64,000 bases of DNA from GCA-2709075 sp964492555 (GTDB lineage Bacteria; Pseudomonadota; Alphaproteobacteria; MPNO01; UBA2964): positions 1-64,000 of the forward strand of contig CAZBKQ010000002.1 of assembly GCA_964492555.1 (NCBI GenBank). The letters are read 5' to 3'. A program made the translations under genes and the position numbers. Below, in pieces: positions 19,051 to 28,076 of this stretch. The stretch's first letter is position 1. Every line of letters starts with the position of its first letter. The notes under the pieces are model-generated. The model saw nothing but the letters and a program-made list of their open reading frames with translations. It was not told the origin of the DNA and did not search any database.

Positions 19051-20172
19051 ATGGCCGCCTATATCCTTCGCCGATTGCTGCTGATCATCCCGACGCTCCT
19101 CGGGATCATGGTGATCAATTTCGCCATCGTGCAGTTCGCGCCGGGCGGCCCGGTCGAGCAGCTTATCGCCCAATTAACCGGATCGGATGTCGGAGCGACC
19201 GCGCGGATCGGCGGGGCCGGCGGCACCGAAGCCGGCGCCTCGACCAACACCGCGTCGCTCTCCTCCTCCGGCGCGGCGGGCAACACGTCGAAATATCGCG
19301 GCGCGCAGGGGCTGGATCCGGAATTCATCAAACAGCTGGAACAACAGTTCGGTTTCGACAAGCCGATGCATGAACGCTTCATCAAGATGATGGGCGACTA
19401 CATCGTATTCGATTTCGGCAATTCCTATTTCCGGGACGAAACGGTGGTGAATCTGGTTCTGGAAAAAATGCCGGTTTCGATCTCCCTCGGACTCTGGACG
19501 ACTCTGATCGTCTATCTGATTTCCATTCCGCTGGGCGTCAGAAAAGCCGTGCGCGACGGCAGCCGTTTCGATATCTGGACCAGCGGCGTGATCATCGTCG
19601 GCAACGCCATTCCGAGCTTTCTGTTCGCGGTGCTGCTGGTGGTTCTGTTTTGCGGCGGCAGCTATCTCGACTGGTTCCCGCTGCGGGGGCTGGTATCCGA
19701 AAATTTCGACCAGCTTTCCCTGGGGGGAAAGATACTCGATTATCTCTGGCACATGGTGCTGCCGGTAACGGCGCTGGTCATCGGCGGGTTCGCGTCGCTG
19801 ACCTTTCTTACCAAGAATTCCTTCCTCGATCAGATCAACCAGCAATATGTGCTGACCGCCCGGGCCAAGGGGCTGCCGGAACGGCGCGTTCTTTACGGCC
19901 ATGTTTTCCGCAACGCGATGCTGATCGTCATCGCGGGATTTCCGGGCGCCTTCGTCAGCATATTGTTCACCGGCTCGCTGCTGATCGAGATCATCTTCTC
20001 GCTCGACGGGCTCGGGCTTCTGGGTTTTGAAGCGGTGGTCCGGCGGGATTATCCGGTGATGTTCGCCTCGCTGTTTTTCTTCACCCTGCTGGGGCTGGTG
20101 ATGAAGCTGATCGGCGACCTGACCTATACGCTGATCGATCCCCGGATCGATTTCGAGGCGCGCGATGTCTGA
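19051..20172 (+). CDS. yejB: Peptide ABC transporter permease YejB
   Basis: This inner-membrane permease has 373 residues and about six transmembrane helices. The start MAAYILRRLLLIIPTLLG is typical of the DppB/OppB fold. The cytoplasmic EAA-type coupling loop is TARAKGLPERRVLYGHVFRN at about residue 270. Residues about 48-85, in the first periplasmic loop, form an unusual low-complexity Gly/Ala/Ser/Thr stretch (GGAGGTEAGASTNTASL). It lies 56 bp after the second binding protein and overlaps yejE by 8 bases. Confidence 0.93.
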   Translation: MAAYILRRLLLIIPTLLGIMVINFAIVQFAPGGPVEQLIAQLTGSDVGATARIGGAGGTEAGASTNTASLSSSGAAGNTSKYRGAQGLDPEFIKQLEQQFGFDKPMHERFIKMMGDYIVFDFGNSYFRDETVVNLVLEKMPVSISLGLWTTLIVYLISIPLGVRKAVRDGSRFDIWTSGVIIVGNAIPSFLFAVLLVVLFCGGSYLDWFPLRGLVSENFDQLSLGGKILDYLWHMVLPVTALVIGGFASLTFLTKNSFLDQINQQYVLTARAKGLPERRVLYGHVFRNAMLIVIAGFPGAFVSILFTGSLLIEIIFSLDGLGLLGFEAVVRRDYPVMFASLFFFTLLGLVMKLIGDLTYTLIDPRIDFEARDV

Positions 20173-21244
20173 CGCCGCCCTTCCGGCCGAAGAGCGCAAA
20201 CCGGCATTCATGGGGCGGCGCATCACGCCCCTGACGGCGCGTCGGCTGCATAATTTCCGCGCCAACAAGCGCGGTTTCTGGTCGCTATGGATTTTTCTGG
20301 TGCTGTTTTTCTTCACCCTGTTTGCGGAATTCATCGCCAACGATTCGCCGCTGATGATCCGCTATAAGGGCGATTTCTACTTTCCGGTCTTCAAGGTCTA
20401 TCCCGAGACCGCCTTTGGCGGTGATTTCCTGACCGAGGCGGAGTATCGCGAAAAGGATGTGCAGGAGCTGATCGAAAATCAGGGCGGCTGGATTTTATGG
20501 CCGCCGATCCGCTATTCCTATGAAACGGTCAATTTCGGTCTGAACCAGCCCGCCCCCTCGCCACCATCGGCGGAAAATCTTCTCGGCACGGATGATCAGG
20601 CGCGCGACGTGCTGGCGCGGGTCATATACGGCTTCCGCATATCGGTGTTGTTCGGGCTGGTCCTTACCTTTCTCTCGACCATCCTCGGCATCGCCGCCGG
20701 CGCGGTGCAGGGCTATTTCGGCGGCTGGACCGATCTGCTGTTCCAGCGTTTTATCGAAATCTGGTCCGGTCTGCCCCGGTTTTTCCTGCTGATCATCCTC
20801 GCCAGCGTGATCGAACCCAGCTTCTGGATATTGCTCGGGCTGTTGCTGTTGTTCGAATGGATGTCGCTCGAAGGGGTCGTCCGCGCGGAATTCCTGCGCA
20901 CGCGGAATTTCGATTATGTCCGCGCGGCGCGCGCGCTCGGCGTCAATAACGCGACCATCATGCGCCGCCATATCCTGCCCAACGCGATGACGGCGGCGCT
21001 GACCTTACTGCCCTTCGTGCTGATCGGCTCGATCACCGCGCTGACCTCGCTCGATTTCCTGGGCTTCGGGCTGCCGCCGGGCTCGCCCTCGCTCGGCGAA
21101 TTGCTGGCGCAAGGCAAAGCCAATCTGCAGGCGCCCTGGCTCGGGCTGACGGCATTTTTCGTCCTCGCCTTCATGCTGTCGCTGCTGGTCTTTATCGGTG
21201 AGGCGATCCGCGACGCGTTCGATCCCAGAAAGACACTGACCTGA
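20165..21244 (+). CDS. yejE: Peptide ABC transporter permease YejE
   Basis: This is the partner permease to YejB, with 359 residues. One N-terminal helix (about residues 38-57) is followed by a roughly 100-residue periplasmic insertion characteristic of YejE. The five-helix permease core carries the coupling loop RAARALGVNNATIMRRHILP. The start overlaps the end of yejB, and its TGA overlaps the yejF ATG (TGATG). This spacing indicates a translationally coupled operon yejA-yejA-yejB-yejE-yejF. Confidence 0.93.
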   Translation: MSDAALPAEERKPAFMGRRITPLTARRLHNFRANKRGFWSLWIFLVLFFFTLFAEFIANDSPLMIRYKGDFYFPVFKVYPETAFGGDFLTEAEYREKDVQELIENQGGWILWPPIRYSYETVNFGLNQPAPSPPSAENLLGTDDQARDVLARVIYGFRISVLFGLVLTFLSTILGIAAGAVQGYFGGWTDLLFQRFIEIWSGLPRFFLLIILASVIEPSFWILLGLLLLFEWMSLEGVVRAEFLRTRNFDYVRAARALGVNNATIMRRHILPNAMTAALTLLPFVLIGSITALTSLDFLGFGLPPGSPSLGELLAQGKANLQAPWLGLTAFFVLAFMLSLLVFIGEAIRDAFDPRKTLT

Positions 21245-22881
21245 TGGCGGAACAGGGCGACACATTGCTGACCGTCGAGAACCTTGCCGTGAATTTCCGG
21301 CAGGGCGAGCGCGAGGTGCGGGCTGTCAGAGGCGTTTCCTTCGACATCAAACAAGGCGAGACGGTGGCGCTGGTGGGGGAGAGCGGATCGGGAAAATCGG
21401 TCACCGCGCTTTCGATCATGCAGTTGCTGCCCTATCCGCTGGCCAGCCACCCGTCGGGCAGTATCCGCTTTGCCGGGCAGGAAATGGTCGGCGCGACGGA
21501 GAACACGCTGCGCGAGATACGCGGTAACCGCATCGGCATTATTTTTCAGGAACCGATGACGTCGCTCAACCCGCTACACACGATCGAGAAACAGATCGGC
21601 GAGGTGCTGTTCCTGCATAAGGGTCTAAGCCGCGAGGCGGCGCGCGAACGCATCCGCGAATTGCTGCGCCAGGTCGGGCTCGACAATGTGGAGGAACGGC
21701 TGGGCGCCTATCCGCATCAGCTTTCCGGCGGGCAACGCCAGCGGGTGATGATCGCCATGGCGCTGGCCAATGAACCGGAATTGCTGATCGCCGATGAGCC
21801 GACGACCGCGCTCGACGTCACCATTCAGGCGCAAATTCTGGCGTTGCTGAAGGAATTGCAGCAAAGCCGCAATATGGCGGTGCTGATCATCACCCATGAT
21901 CTCGGCATCGTGCGTAAGGTTGCGGACCGGGTCTGCGTCATGACGCAAGGAGAGATTGTCGAGGCGGGCGATACCGAATCCGTCTTCACCACCCCGCGAC
22001 ATGACTACACAAAACATCTTCTGGCGGCGGAGCCGAAGGGCCGTCCGGCGGCGGCGGACCCGGACGCGCCGGTGGTGCTGAAAACCGACGATCTGAAAAT
22101 CTGGTTCCCGATCAAGCGGGGATTCTTCCGGCGGACGGTCGGGCATGTAAAGGCCGTCGACGGCGTCTCGGTCGCGGTCCGGGAAGGCCATACGATCGGC
22201 ATCGTCGGCGAGAGCGGATCAGGCAAGACCACGCTTGCCCTCGGGCTGTTGCGGCTGGAGCGCAGCGAGGGGCCGATTGTCTATCAGGGCAGGAATATCG
22301 ACGGGCTAAGCTGGGCGGAGACGCGCCCGCTGCGCGCCGAAATGCAGATCGTGTTTCAGGACCCGTACGGATCGCTCAGCCCGCGCCTGTCGGTCGGGCA
22401 GATCATCGAGGAAGGTCTTGGCATTCATCAGCGTGGATTGGACGCGGCGGCGCGCGAGGCGGAAATCATCGCGGCCCTGAAAGAGGTCGGGCTGGACCCC
22501 GAAACACGTGATCGATACCCGCACGAATTTTCCGGCGGGCAGCGACAGCGCATCGCCATCGCCCGGGCACTGGTGCTGAAACCAAAGCTGATCGTGCTGG
22601 ATGAGCCGACCTCCGCGCTGGATATGTCCGTGCAGGCGCAGATTGTCGATCTGCTGCGCGACTTACAGCAACGCCACAAGCTTTCCTATCTGTTTATCAG
22701 CCACGATCTGAAGGTCGTCCGGGCCCTGGCCGACGATCTGATCGTCATGAAGGACGGCAAGGTGGTCGAACAGGGCAAAGCGGCGGAGATTTTCACCAAC
22801 CCGTCGACCGATTACACCCGGGCGCTGCTGGCGGCGGCCCTGAACCTGGAAGTCGCCGATACGGACGCGGTCCGGCAGTAA
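21244..22881 (+). CDS. yejF: Peptide ABC transporter ATP-binding protein YejF (two fused ATPase domains)
   Basis: This 545-residue protein holds two complete ABC ATPases. Domain 1 has Walker A GESGSGKS, signature LSGGQRQR and Walker B LLIADEPTTALD. Domain 2 has GESGSGKTT, FSGGQRQR and LIVLDEPTSALD. A DppD/DppF-like C-terminal extension follows each domain. The fused form is typical of YejF and energises the YejBE channel. It is the last gene of the operon; the following 116 bp carry an interspersed repeat. Confidence 0.95.
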   Translation: MAEQGDTLLTVENLAVNFRQGEREVRAVRGVSFDIKQGETVALVGESGSGKSVTALSIMQLLPYPLASHPSGSIRFAGQEMVGATENTLREIRGNRIGIIFQEPMTSLNPLHTIEKQIGEVLFLHKGLSREAARERIRELLRQVGLDNVEERLGAYPHQLSGGQRQRVMIAMALANEPELLIADEPTTALDVTIQAQILALLKELQQSRNMAVLIITHDLGIVRKVADRVCVMTQGEIVEAGDTESVFTTPRHDYTKHLLAAEPKGRPAAADPDAPVVLKTDDLKIWFPIKRGFFRRTVGHVKAVDGVSVAVREGHTIGIVGESGSGKTTLALGLLRLERSEGPIVYQGRNIDGLSWAETRPLRAEMQIVFQDPYGSLSPRLSVGQIIEEGLGIHQRGLDAAAREAEIIAALKEVGLDPETRDRYPHEFSGGQRQRIAIARALVLKPKLIVLDEPTSALDMSVQAQIVDLLRDLQQRHKLSYLFISHDLKVVRALADDLIVMKDGKVVEQGKAAEIFTNPSTDYTRALLAAALNLEVADTDAVRQ

Positions 22882-22924
22882 TGCGACAGGAGGCCTGAGG
22901 CCGATCAGGTCCAAACCCGATTAA

Positions 22925-22976
22925 TCTCGCCAAATTTTCTGGACCCTGGATCGCGCTGCGCTTGTCCGGGATGACA
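22925..22976. repeat. Interspersed intergenic repeat-like segment
   Basis: The stretch containing CCCTGGATCGCGCTGCGCTTG followed by TCCGGGATGACA lies between the convergent yejF and MarR genes. It resembles the short palindromic intergenic repeats found in many copies in alphaproteobacterial genomes, often starting CTGGATC and ending GGATGAC. Only one copy occurs in this window, so the assignment rests on resemblance. It may act as a transcript end or mRNA-processing element. Confidence 0.45.
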
Positions 22977-22997
22977 AACCGGGGGAAAAGCTGTCGA

Positions 22998-23339
22998 TTA
23001 CTTTCCACTCGCGCCGACGATCAACCCGGCGAAATCGCTTAAATAGACCGCGCCGCGCACCGTGCGGCGGACCAGCACGTTCCGCCGGTCCTGCGGGTCC
23101 TTGTCGCGCCGCAGATAGCCGAGATCGACCAGCCGGTCGAGCGCCCGGCTGATCGCGGGTTTGGATATGTTCAAAGCGGTGGACAGCCCGCGCACAGTAT
23201 GCGGCCCGTCCTCGATATAGATCTGCATGAGAACCGCCATCTGACGCGCCGACAGATCGGGCCCGTCGCGGCGTACGCTTTCGACCAGCGCATCATGCCA
23301 GATACGCAACGCTTCCTGTTCGCTGAAAGGGGCCTGCAT
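22998..23339 (-). CDS. MarR-family transcriptional regulator
   Basis: The 113-residue product is a small winged-helix protein. It has a helix-turn-helix region VRGLSTALNISKPAISRALD and a wing LGYLRRDKDPQDRRNVLVRR, both typical of MarR. It is shorter than most family members because the C-terminal dimerisation helix is brief (AVYLSDFAGLIVG). The ATG at 23339 is preferred to the GTG at 23348. It lies 64 bp downstream of the M17 peptidase on the same strand, so the two may be co-transcribed. Ligand and targets are unknown. Confidence 0.82.
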   Translation of the reverse strand: MQAPFSEQEALRIWHDALVESVRRDGPDLSARQMAVLMQIYIEDGPHTVRGLSTALNISKPAISRALDRLVDLGYLRRDKDPQDRRNVLVRRTVRGAVYLSDFAGLIVGASGK

Positions 23340-23403
23340 GATCGTCACATCTCTTGCACAGCGGTCACCGGATTATCGGCCAGCCCGACGCCAAAGGCAA
23401 AGA

Positions 23404-24801
23404 TTACCGGCGTCTCTTCGGTTTGCCGAAACGGTCCTCCACCACGCGATAGAGCGCCCGGATACCCATCGCCTCGCCGCCGACCGGGCGGCCGGGCCGG
23501 TTGCGGGTATTCCAGCCCATAATGTCGAAATGCGCCCAGGGCGTCTTGTCCCTGACGAATTCCTGCAGATAAAGCGCGGCGGTAATTGCGCCCCCCTGCC
23601 CGACGGAGCCGACATTATTGACATCCGCCACCGGGCTGTCGATCAGATGGCGGTAACCGCGCCAGAGCGGCAGGCGCCAGGTGGGATCGTCGACGGCGTC
23701 CCCGGCCCTGGCGATATCGGCGGCCAGCGTCTCGTTATTGCAGAAATAGGCGGAAAGTTCGGTCCCCACCGCGACGCGGGCGGCCCCTGTCAGGGTCGCG
23801 TAATCGGCCAGCAGATCGGGCAATTCCTCTTCCGCCAGCGCCAGCGCGTCGCACATCACCAACCGCCCCTCGGCGTCGGTGTTGCCGATCTCCACCGTGA
23901 TGCCCGCCCGCGTTTTGATGACATCAGCGGGATGATAGGCATTGCCGGAAACGGAATTTTCCACCGCCCCGATCAGGACACGCAGCCGGACATCCAGCCC
24001 GGCATCCATGATCATGTGGGCGAGCCCCAATACGCAGGCCGCACCGCCCATATCCTTTTTCATCCGCAACATGCCGGAAGCGGATTTGAGATCCAGCCCG
24101 CCCGTGTCGAAACAAACCCCCTTGCCGACCAGCGTAACCTTGGGCGCGCCCGCCCGGCCCCAGGCAAGATCGATCAGGCGCGGCGCCTTCGCCGCCGCCC
24201 GGCCGACCGCGTGGATGGTCGGAAAATTCTGTTTCAAGAGCGCATCACCGACGACGGCACGGAATTTGGCCTTGTGCGACCGGGCGAGCTTGCGCGCGGC
24301 AGAGGCCAGTTCGGGCGGGCCCATATCCTCCGCCGGGGTATTGATCAGATCGCGCGCCAGCGCGGCGGCATCGGCCGCACGTTGTACCGCGCCCCGGTCG
24401 CATCCCTTGGGCCAGACCAGCGCCGGGAATTTTTTCGGCGTCCCGCTGGTCTTGTATTTTTCGAACCGGTAACAGGCGAGCGCCCAGCCGGTAGCAACAT
24501 CGGTCGCCGCCTGTTTTTCAAGGCGCGCATCGATGGCATAGGTCCCGGCGGGCAGAACCTCCGGCAACCCGGCCAGCGCCCAGATGCTGTCGTGACTCTC
24601 CACCCCGGCAAGGACCTGGGCCAGCGCGCCATCGGGCCCGGACACCAGACAATGCGTGCCGGCCTCCGCCGTAAAGCCGGCGCTTTCGACCCAGCGCCTC
24701 ATGGCGGCGGGCTGCTTTTTCAGCCAGCCCTTGAAAACCGCGGTTTCAATAGGGGTGATGGGAATTGCGTTTTTCGCCGCCGCGACAAATTTGTAGCTCA
24801 T
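23404..24801 (-). CDS. Leucyl aminopeptidase family (M17) metallopeptidase
   Basis: This is a di-metal aminopeptidase of 465 residues from the ATG at 24801 (MSYKFVAAAKN). The catalytic C-terminal domain shows VGKGVCFDTGGLDLK (metal Lys and Asp), KKDMGGAACVLG and the M17 signature NTDAEGRLV with metal Asp/Glu and catalytic Arg. It removes N-terminal residues from peptides in the cytoplasm, a role that suits the nearby Yej peptide importer; that link is inference. An in-frame GTG at 24822 is a weaker alternative start. Confidence 0.92.
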   Translation of the reverse strand: MSYKFVAAAKNAIPITPIETAVFKGWLKKQPAAMRRWVESAGFTAEAGTHCLVSGPDGALAQVLAGVESHDSIWALAGLPEVLPAGTYAIDARLEKQAATDVATGWALACYRFEKYKTSGTPKKFPALVWPKGCDRGAVQRAADAAALARDLINTPAEDMGPPELASAARKLARSHKAKFRAVVGDALLKQNFPTIHAVGRAAAKAPRLIDLAWGRAGAPKVTLVGKGVCFDTGGLDLKSASGMLRMKKDMGGAACVLGLAHMIMDAGLDVRLRVLIGAVENSVSGNAYHPADVIKTRAGITVEIGNTDAEGRLVMCDALALAEEELPDLLADYATLTGAARVAVGTELSAYFCNNETLAADIARAGDAVDDPTWRLPLWRGYRHLIDSPVADVNNVGSVGQGGAITAALYLQEFVRDKTPWAHFDIMGWNTRNRPGRPVGGEAMGIRALYRVVEDRFGKPKRRR

Positions 24802-24842
24802 GCCGCCATTCTGTCGCGGCACGTATCAGCCCGCAAGACGGA

Positions 24843-25127
24843 TCAGAGAACGCCGATCCTCGGCTGGCCCGCGACATGCGGCCCGAACGCCTTGTTGAGG
24901 ATACGCGTGGAGTCCTCGGCATGTTCGATCGATTGCGACAGGCAGCGCATGATCTCGATATTGTTGTTCAGCACCGCCCGCGCCTCCGGCCGGTTATCGC
25001 CGTTGATCTTCTGGGTACGGCGCAGAATATCGTTCTGAATCACCATCAGAATATCTTCCAGCCTCCACCCGTCCGGGTTTTCGTCCGTCACCAGAAATGT
25101 CGTGGCTTTTTGAGACTCGCCGCTCAT
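24843..25127 (-). CDS. Conserved-looking hypothetical protein, 94 residues
   Basis: The ORF MSGESQKATTFLVTDENPDG to HVAGQPRIGVL is soluble and mostly helical in composition, with no signal or membrane segment. The asparagine-rich stretch EARAVLNNNIEIMRCLSQSI may be one long helix. I recognise no family. Codon use matches its neighbours, and it occupies the space between the 2-hydroxyacid dehydrogenase and peptidase genes on the same strand, which argues that it is real. Confidence 0.6.
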   Translation of the reverse strand: MSGESQKATTFLVTDENPDGWRLEDILMVIQNDILRRTQKINGDNRPEARAVLNNNIEIMRCLSQSIEHAEDSTRILNKAFGPHVAGQPRIGVL

Positions 25128-25201
25128 ATTCGGCCCCTTCCACAGAAAACAAACCGTTTCGCGGAAAGGTAAGGGGCGACTGCTAAAAACCGGTTAACGC
25201 C

Positions 25202-26278
25202 CTATGCCCCGATCGCGTCATTGAGGTTGGAGATGATTGCCTCCATATCCTCCGCCCCGTTGACGCGGCTGCCGATGGCGATATGCGGGCTCAGGATCGC
25301 GTTCTTGTATTTGCGGAACGGATCGTCGAGATCGCCCGGTTCCTTGTAATGCACATCCATGCCGATCCCGCCGAGATGACCGGATTCGAGCACGCCAAGC
25401 AGCGCATCGCGCTGGATGATGTCGGCGCGGGCGATATTGACGATGATGGTATTGGGCTGCGTCATTTCCAGCAGTTCCTTGCCGATCATGCCACGCGTCC
25501 CGTCATTCAACGGCACATGAATGGAAATAAAGTCCGATTCCCTGAACAAATCCTCGATCGACCTGTAGGACGCGTTGAATTCGGCTTCCAGCTCCGCCGA
25601 AAGCTGATTCCGCTGGGTATAGATCACCTTCATATCGAAGGCGTTGGCCCAGCGCGCCACCTCGCGCCCGACGGACCCTAGCCCGACGAGCCCCAGCGTC
25701 GAGCCGCGCATATTCTTAATGCCGGAAATCCGCGCCCAGTTTGAATTGGCGGTGTGCTCACGCTGATAGATGCGCGCGGGCCAACCCTCGGCCTGCAATT
25801 CCTCGATGGTCAGCAGCTTGTTGGTTTCGGCCAGTTTCTTGCCGAGCGCCATCATCAGGGCGAAGGCATGTTCACCGACCGCCACATTGACCTTGCGGAA
25901 AAACGGTTTAACCACCACGCCCCGGGCGGCGCAGGCGGGTTCGTCGATATTGCGCATATCGGTGCGGAAATTGTGGCAGATCTTCAGCTTGGGCGCGGCG
26001 TCGAGCTGTTTCCGGCCGAAGACATAGTCCTCGACCACCACCCCGTCGGCGTCCGCCAGTGAATTATCGAGCTCTTCCTGGCTGTAGGTCAGTACCACCT
26101 TCGACGGAAACACATTGGTATATTTCCGGCGCAACCCCTCGCGCCATTCGAGGAATTCCGGCATATCGACGGAATAATAATCCTTGAACGCATCCACCCG
26201 TTCCTGCGGGCAGTCCGGGTCCAGCAACACGCTGAGGGCGCGGATAATGTGATCATCCTGAACGACGATGGTGGTCAT
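25202..26278 (-). CDS. D-isomer specific 2-hydroxyacid dehydrogenase family protein
   Basis: This NAD(P)-dependent enzyme has 358 residues. The nucleotide-binding motif is LVGLGSVGREVA. The catalytic triad is visible as Arg in NIARADI, Glu in HYKEPGDL and His in LSPHIAIGSR. The substrate is not deducible. The N-terminal domain is somewhat longer than in phosphoglycerate or formate dehydrogenases. It is separated by 77 bp from the upstream glutathione transferase on the same strand. Confidence 0.87.
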   Translation of the reverse strand: MTTIVVQDDHIIRALSVLLDPDCPQERVDAFKDYYSVDMPEFLEWREGLRRKYTNVFPSKVVLTYSQEELDNSLADADGVVVEDYVFGRKQLDAAPKLKICHNFRTDMRNIDEPACAARGVVVKPFFRKVNVAVGEHAFALMMALGKKLAETNKLLTIEELQAEGWPARIYQREHTANSNWARISGIKNMRGSTLGLVGLGSVGREVARWANAFDMKVIYTQRNQLSAELEAEFNASYRSIEDLFRESDFISIHVPLNDGTRGMIGKELLEMTQPNTIIVNIARADIIQRDALLGVLESGHLGGIGMDVHYKEPGDLDDPFRKYKNAILSPHIAIGSRVNGAEDMEAIISNLNDAIGA

Positions 26279-26355
26279 GACGGGTTTCCTTGAATTTCAG
26301 AAATTACGGACGCCGCAACATAACGGCGTCCGCTATAGGGTCAACACAGGCGGGA

Positions 26356-27048
26356 TTATTCGGCGGCGGCGGCCGAGGGCAGGAATTGCACCACCCATTT
26401 GCCGTTGGTCCGCACCTGGTCCTGCCAGACATCGTGAAATTCCGGCACGACACCGTTCAGCACCGCCGGATACGCAATCAACGCGTCGCGCCAGGCGGTC
26501 AATAGCGGCTTGTCATCGAGCAACCCGGTCGGGCGGACGCGGTCGAGGAAGGTAAAGCGCAGTAGCGCCGGCGCATAGGCCGCATCGACCAGCGAGAATT
26601 TTTCGCCATTGAAGAACGGGCCGTCATTGCCGCGTTTTTCGAGCGCGCCTTCGAGGCGGCTTGCCGGAATTTGCGCCTTCCCGACCCGGGCGTTGAAATC
26701 GTCTTCATCCACCGCGTTGGAAATATGGGTGACCTGGCTGAAGTTCGGCACATAATCGGTCCAGGCGCGGTTGCGCGCGCGCAGGATGGGGTCTTCGGGA
26801 TGCAGGCGCGGTTCCGCCACCTCATCCAGATATTCGGCAATGGCGTTCGATTCGAACAGCGCGTGTTCTCCATCGACGATCAGAACCGGCACCTTGGAAT
26901 GGGGCGAAATCGCCTGAAACCAGTCGGGCCGGTTATGCCGATCGATATATTCGATCTCGTAATCAATGCCCTTTTCCCGCAGCACGATGGCGGCGCGATG
27001 GACCCAGGGGCAGGTCTTGAAACTGCAAAGCTTGAATCTGGTTGTCAC
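26356..27048 (-). CDS. Glutathione S-transferase family protein (omega/tau-like)
   Basis: The 230-residue product has a thioredoxin-like N-terminal domain with CPWVHR (Cys13) and the glutathione-contact block SKVPVLIVDGEHALFESNAI, followed by an all-helical C-terminal domain. The CPW-type active site resembles omega or tau class enzymes, which act in thiol transfer or conjugation. I chose the GTG at 27048 because GGGAGG lies 6 bases upstream; the long upstream extension to 27213 has no homology feel. It is 55 bp downstream of the DMT permease gene. Confidence 0.86.
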   Translation of the reverse strand: MTTRFKLCSFKTCPWVHRAAIVLREKGIDYEIEYIDRHNRPDWFQAISPHSKVPVLIVDGEHALFESNAIAEYLDEVAEPRLHPEDPILRARNRAWTDYVPNFSQVTHISNAVDEDDFNARVGKAQIPASRLEGALEKRGNDGPFFNGEKFSLVDAAYAPALLRFTFLDRVRPTGLLDDKPLLTAWRDALIAYPAVLNGVVPEFHDVWQDQVRTNGKWVVQFLPSAAAAE

Positions 27049-27103
27049 GGGTGCCTCCCTCATTGGCCGGATCAAATATAGGACCCCGACCGAGGAAGGA
27101 CAA

Positions 27104-27979
27104 TCAATCGAGGCCGCGCCGAGCGGCCACCGATTCCCGGTGAGCGATATAAACCGATGCGCCGAAGATAATCGCACCGCCGATCCAGACCCAGATATCG
27201 GGCAGGTCGACAAACACCAGCCAGCCGATCAGCGCCGCAAAGGGCAGCCGGGCGAAATCATAGGGCAACACGGCGGTGGCATCCGCCGCGGCAAAGGCGC
27301 GCGACAGAAAACGCTGGTTCAATGTCGCGAAAAACCCGATGGCAACCATCAGACCGAGCTGTTCCCAGCTCGGCGTCACCCAGACAAAAATGGTCGGTAT
27401 GGCGATCAGGGGCGTGACATAGAGCATCAGGAACAGTACCGCCGTGTCCGGGTGGTCCTTGCGGGTAGTGTATTTAACCAGCGCATTGCTGGCCCCGTTG
27501 GTCATCGCGCCGATCAGCACCAGCCCCGCGCCGATATTCACCGCATCAAAGCCGGGCCTGAGAATGATCATCGCCCCGACAAATCCGATCGCCAACGCGA
27601 CCATGCGGCGGGCGCGGATTTTTTCACCCAGAAACACCACCACCAGCAACACCACGAACAGCGGCGAGGTGAAAATCAGCGCCTGCGACTCCGATACCGG
27701 AATCATCGCCGCGCCGGGAAAATAGCTCATCACAAAGGTAAACCCGACCAGCCCGCGCAGCGCATAGATCTTGTGATTGTCCGATTTGAAAACCGACGGG
27801 CCGGTCCGGATAACAAACGGGATCATCAGGAGAAGATTGGTGACAGTCCGGAAGAAGCCGATTTCGAAGGGATGGATATCCTGCGCGACGATCCGGATCA
27901 GCGTCGTCATGAGGGTAAAGCTGGCGGCGGCGGCCATCATATAGCTCCCGCCGCGCAGCGCGGGCGCCATTCCCGCCAT
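27104..27979 (-). CDS. EamA/DMT-family permease
   Basis: This inner-membrane transporter has 291 residues and ten predicted helices in two EamA repeats. The first repeat ends near GEKIRARRMVALAIGFVGAMIILRP, a conserved feature, and the second near WIGGAIIFGASVYIAHRE. Family members export amino acids or other metabolites; the substrate is unknown here. The ATG at 27979 (MAGMAPALRGG) is chosen over a TTG at 27988. It is divergent from the DUF3095 gene. Confidence 0.85.
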   Translation of the reverse strand: MAGMAPALRGGSYMMAAAASFTLMTTLIRIVAQDIHPFEIGFFRTVTNLLLMIPFVIRTGPSVFKSDNHKIYALRGLVGFTFVMSYFPGAAMIPVSESQALIFTSPLFVVLLVVVFLGEKIRARRMVALAIGFVGAMIILRPGFDAVNIGAGLVLIGAMTNGASNALVKYTTRKDHPDTAVLFLMLYVTPLIAIPTIFVWVTPSWEQLGLMVAIGFFATLNQRFLSRAFAAADATAVLPYDFARLPFAALIGWLVFVDLPDIWVWIGGAIIFGASVYIAHRESVAARRGLD

Positions 27980-28076
27980 CAGGCGCAACGCGATATTGAT
28001 TGCGCCGAGATATAGAACGCATACATAAATTGGGACGATACCTGAACCCGGGCGTCAGACAAGGCAGGACAGTGAC

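Noticed and set aside
23338..25038. 566-residue ORF on the plus strand
   Set aside because: Antisense shadow of the M17 peptidase gene with no recognisable motif and Arg/Pro/His-rich composition.
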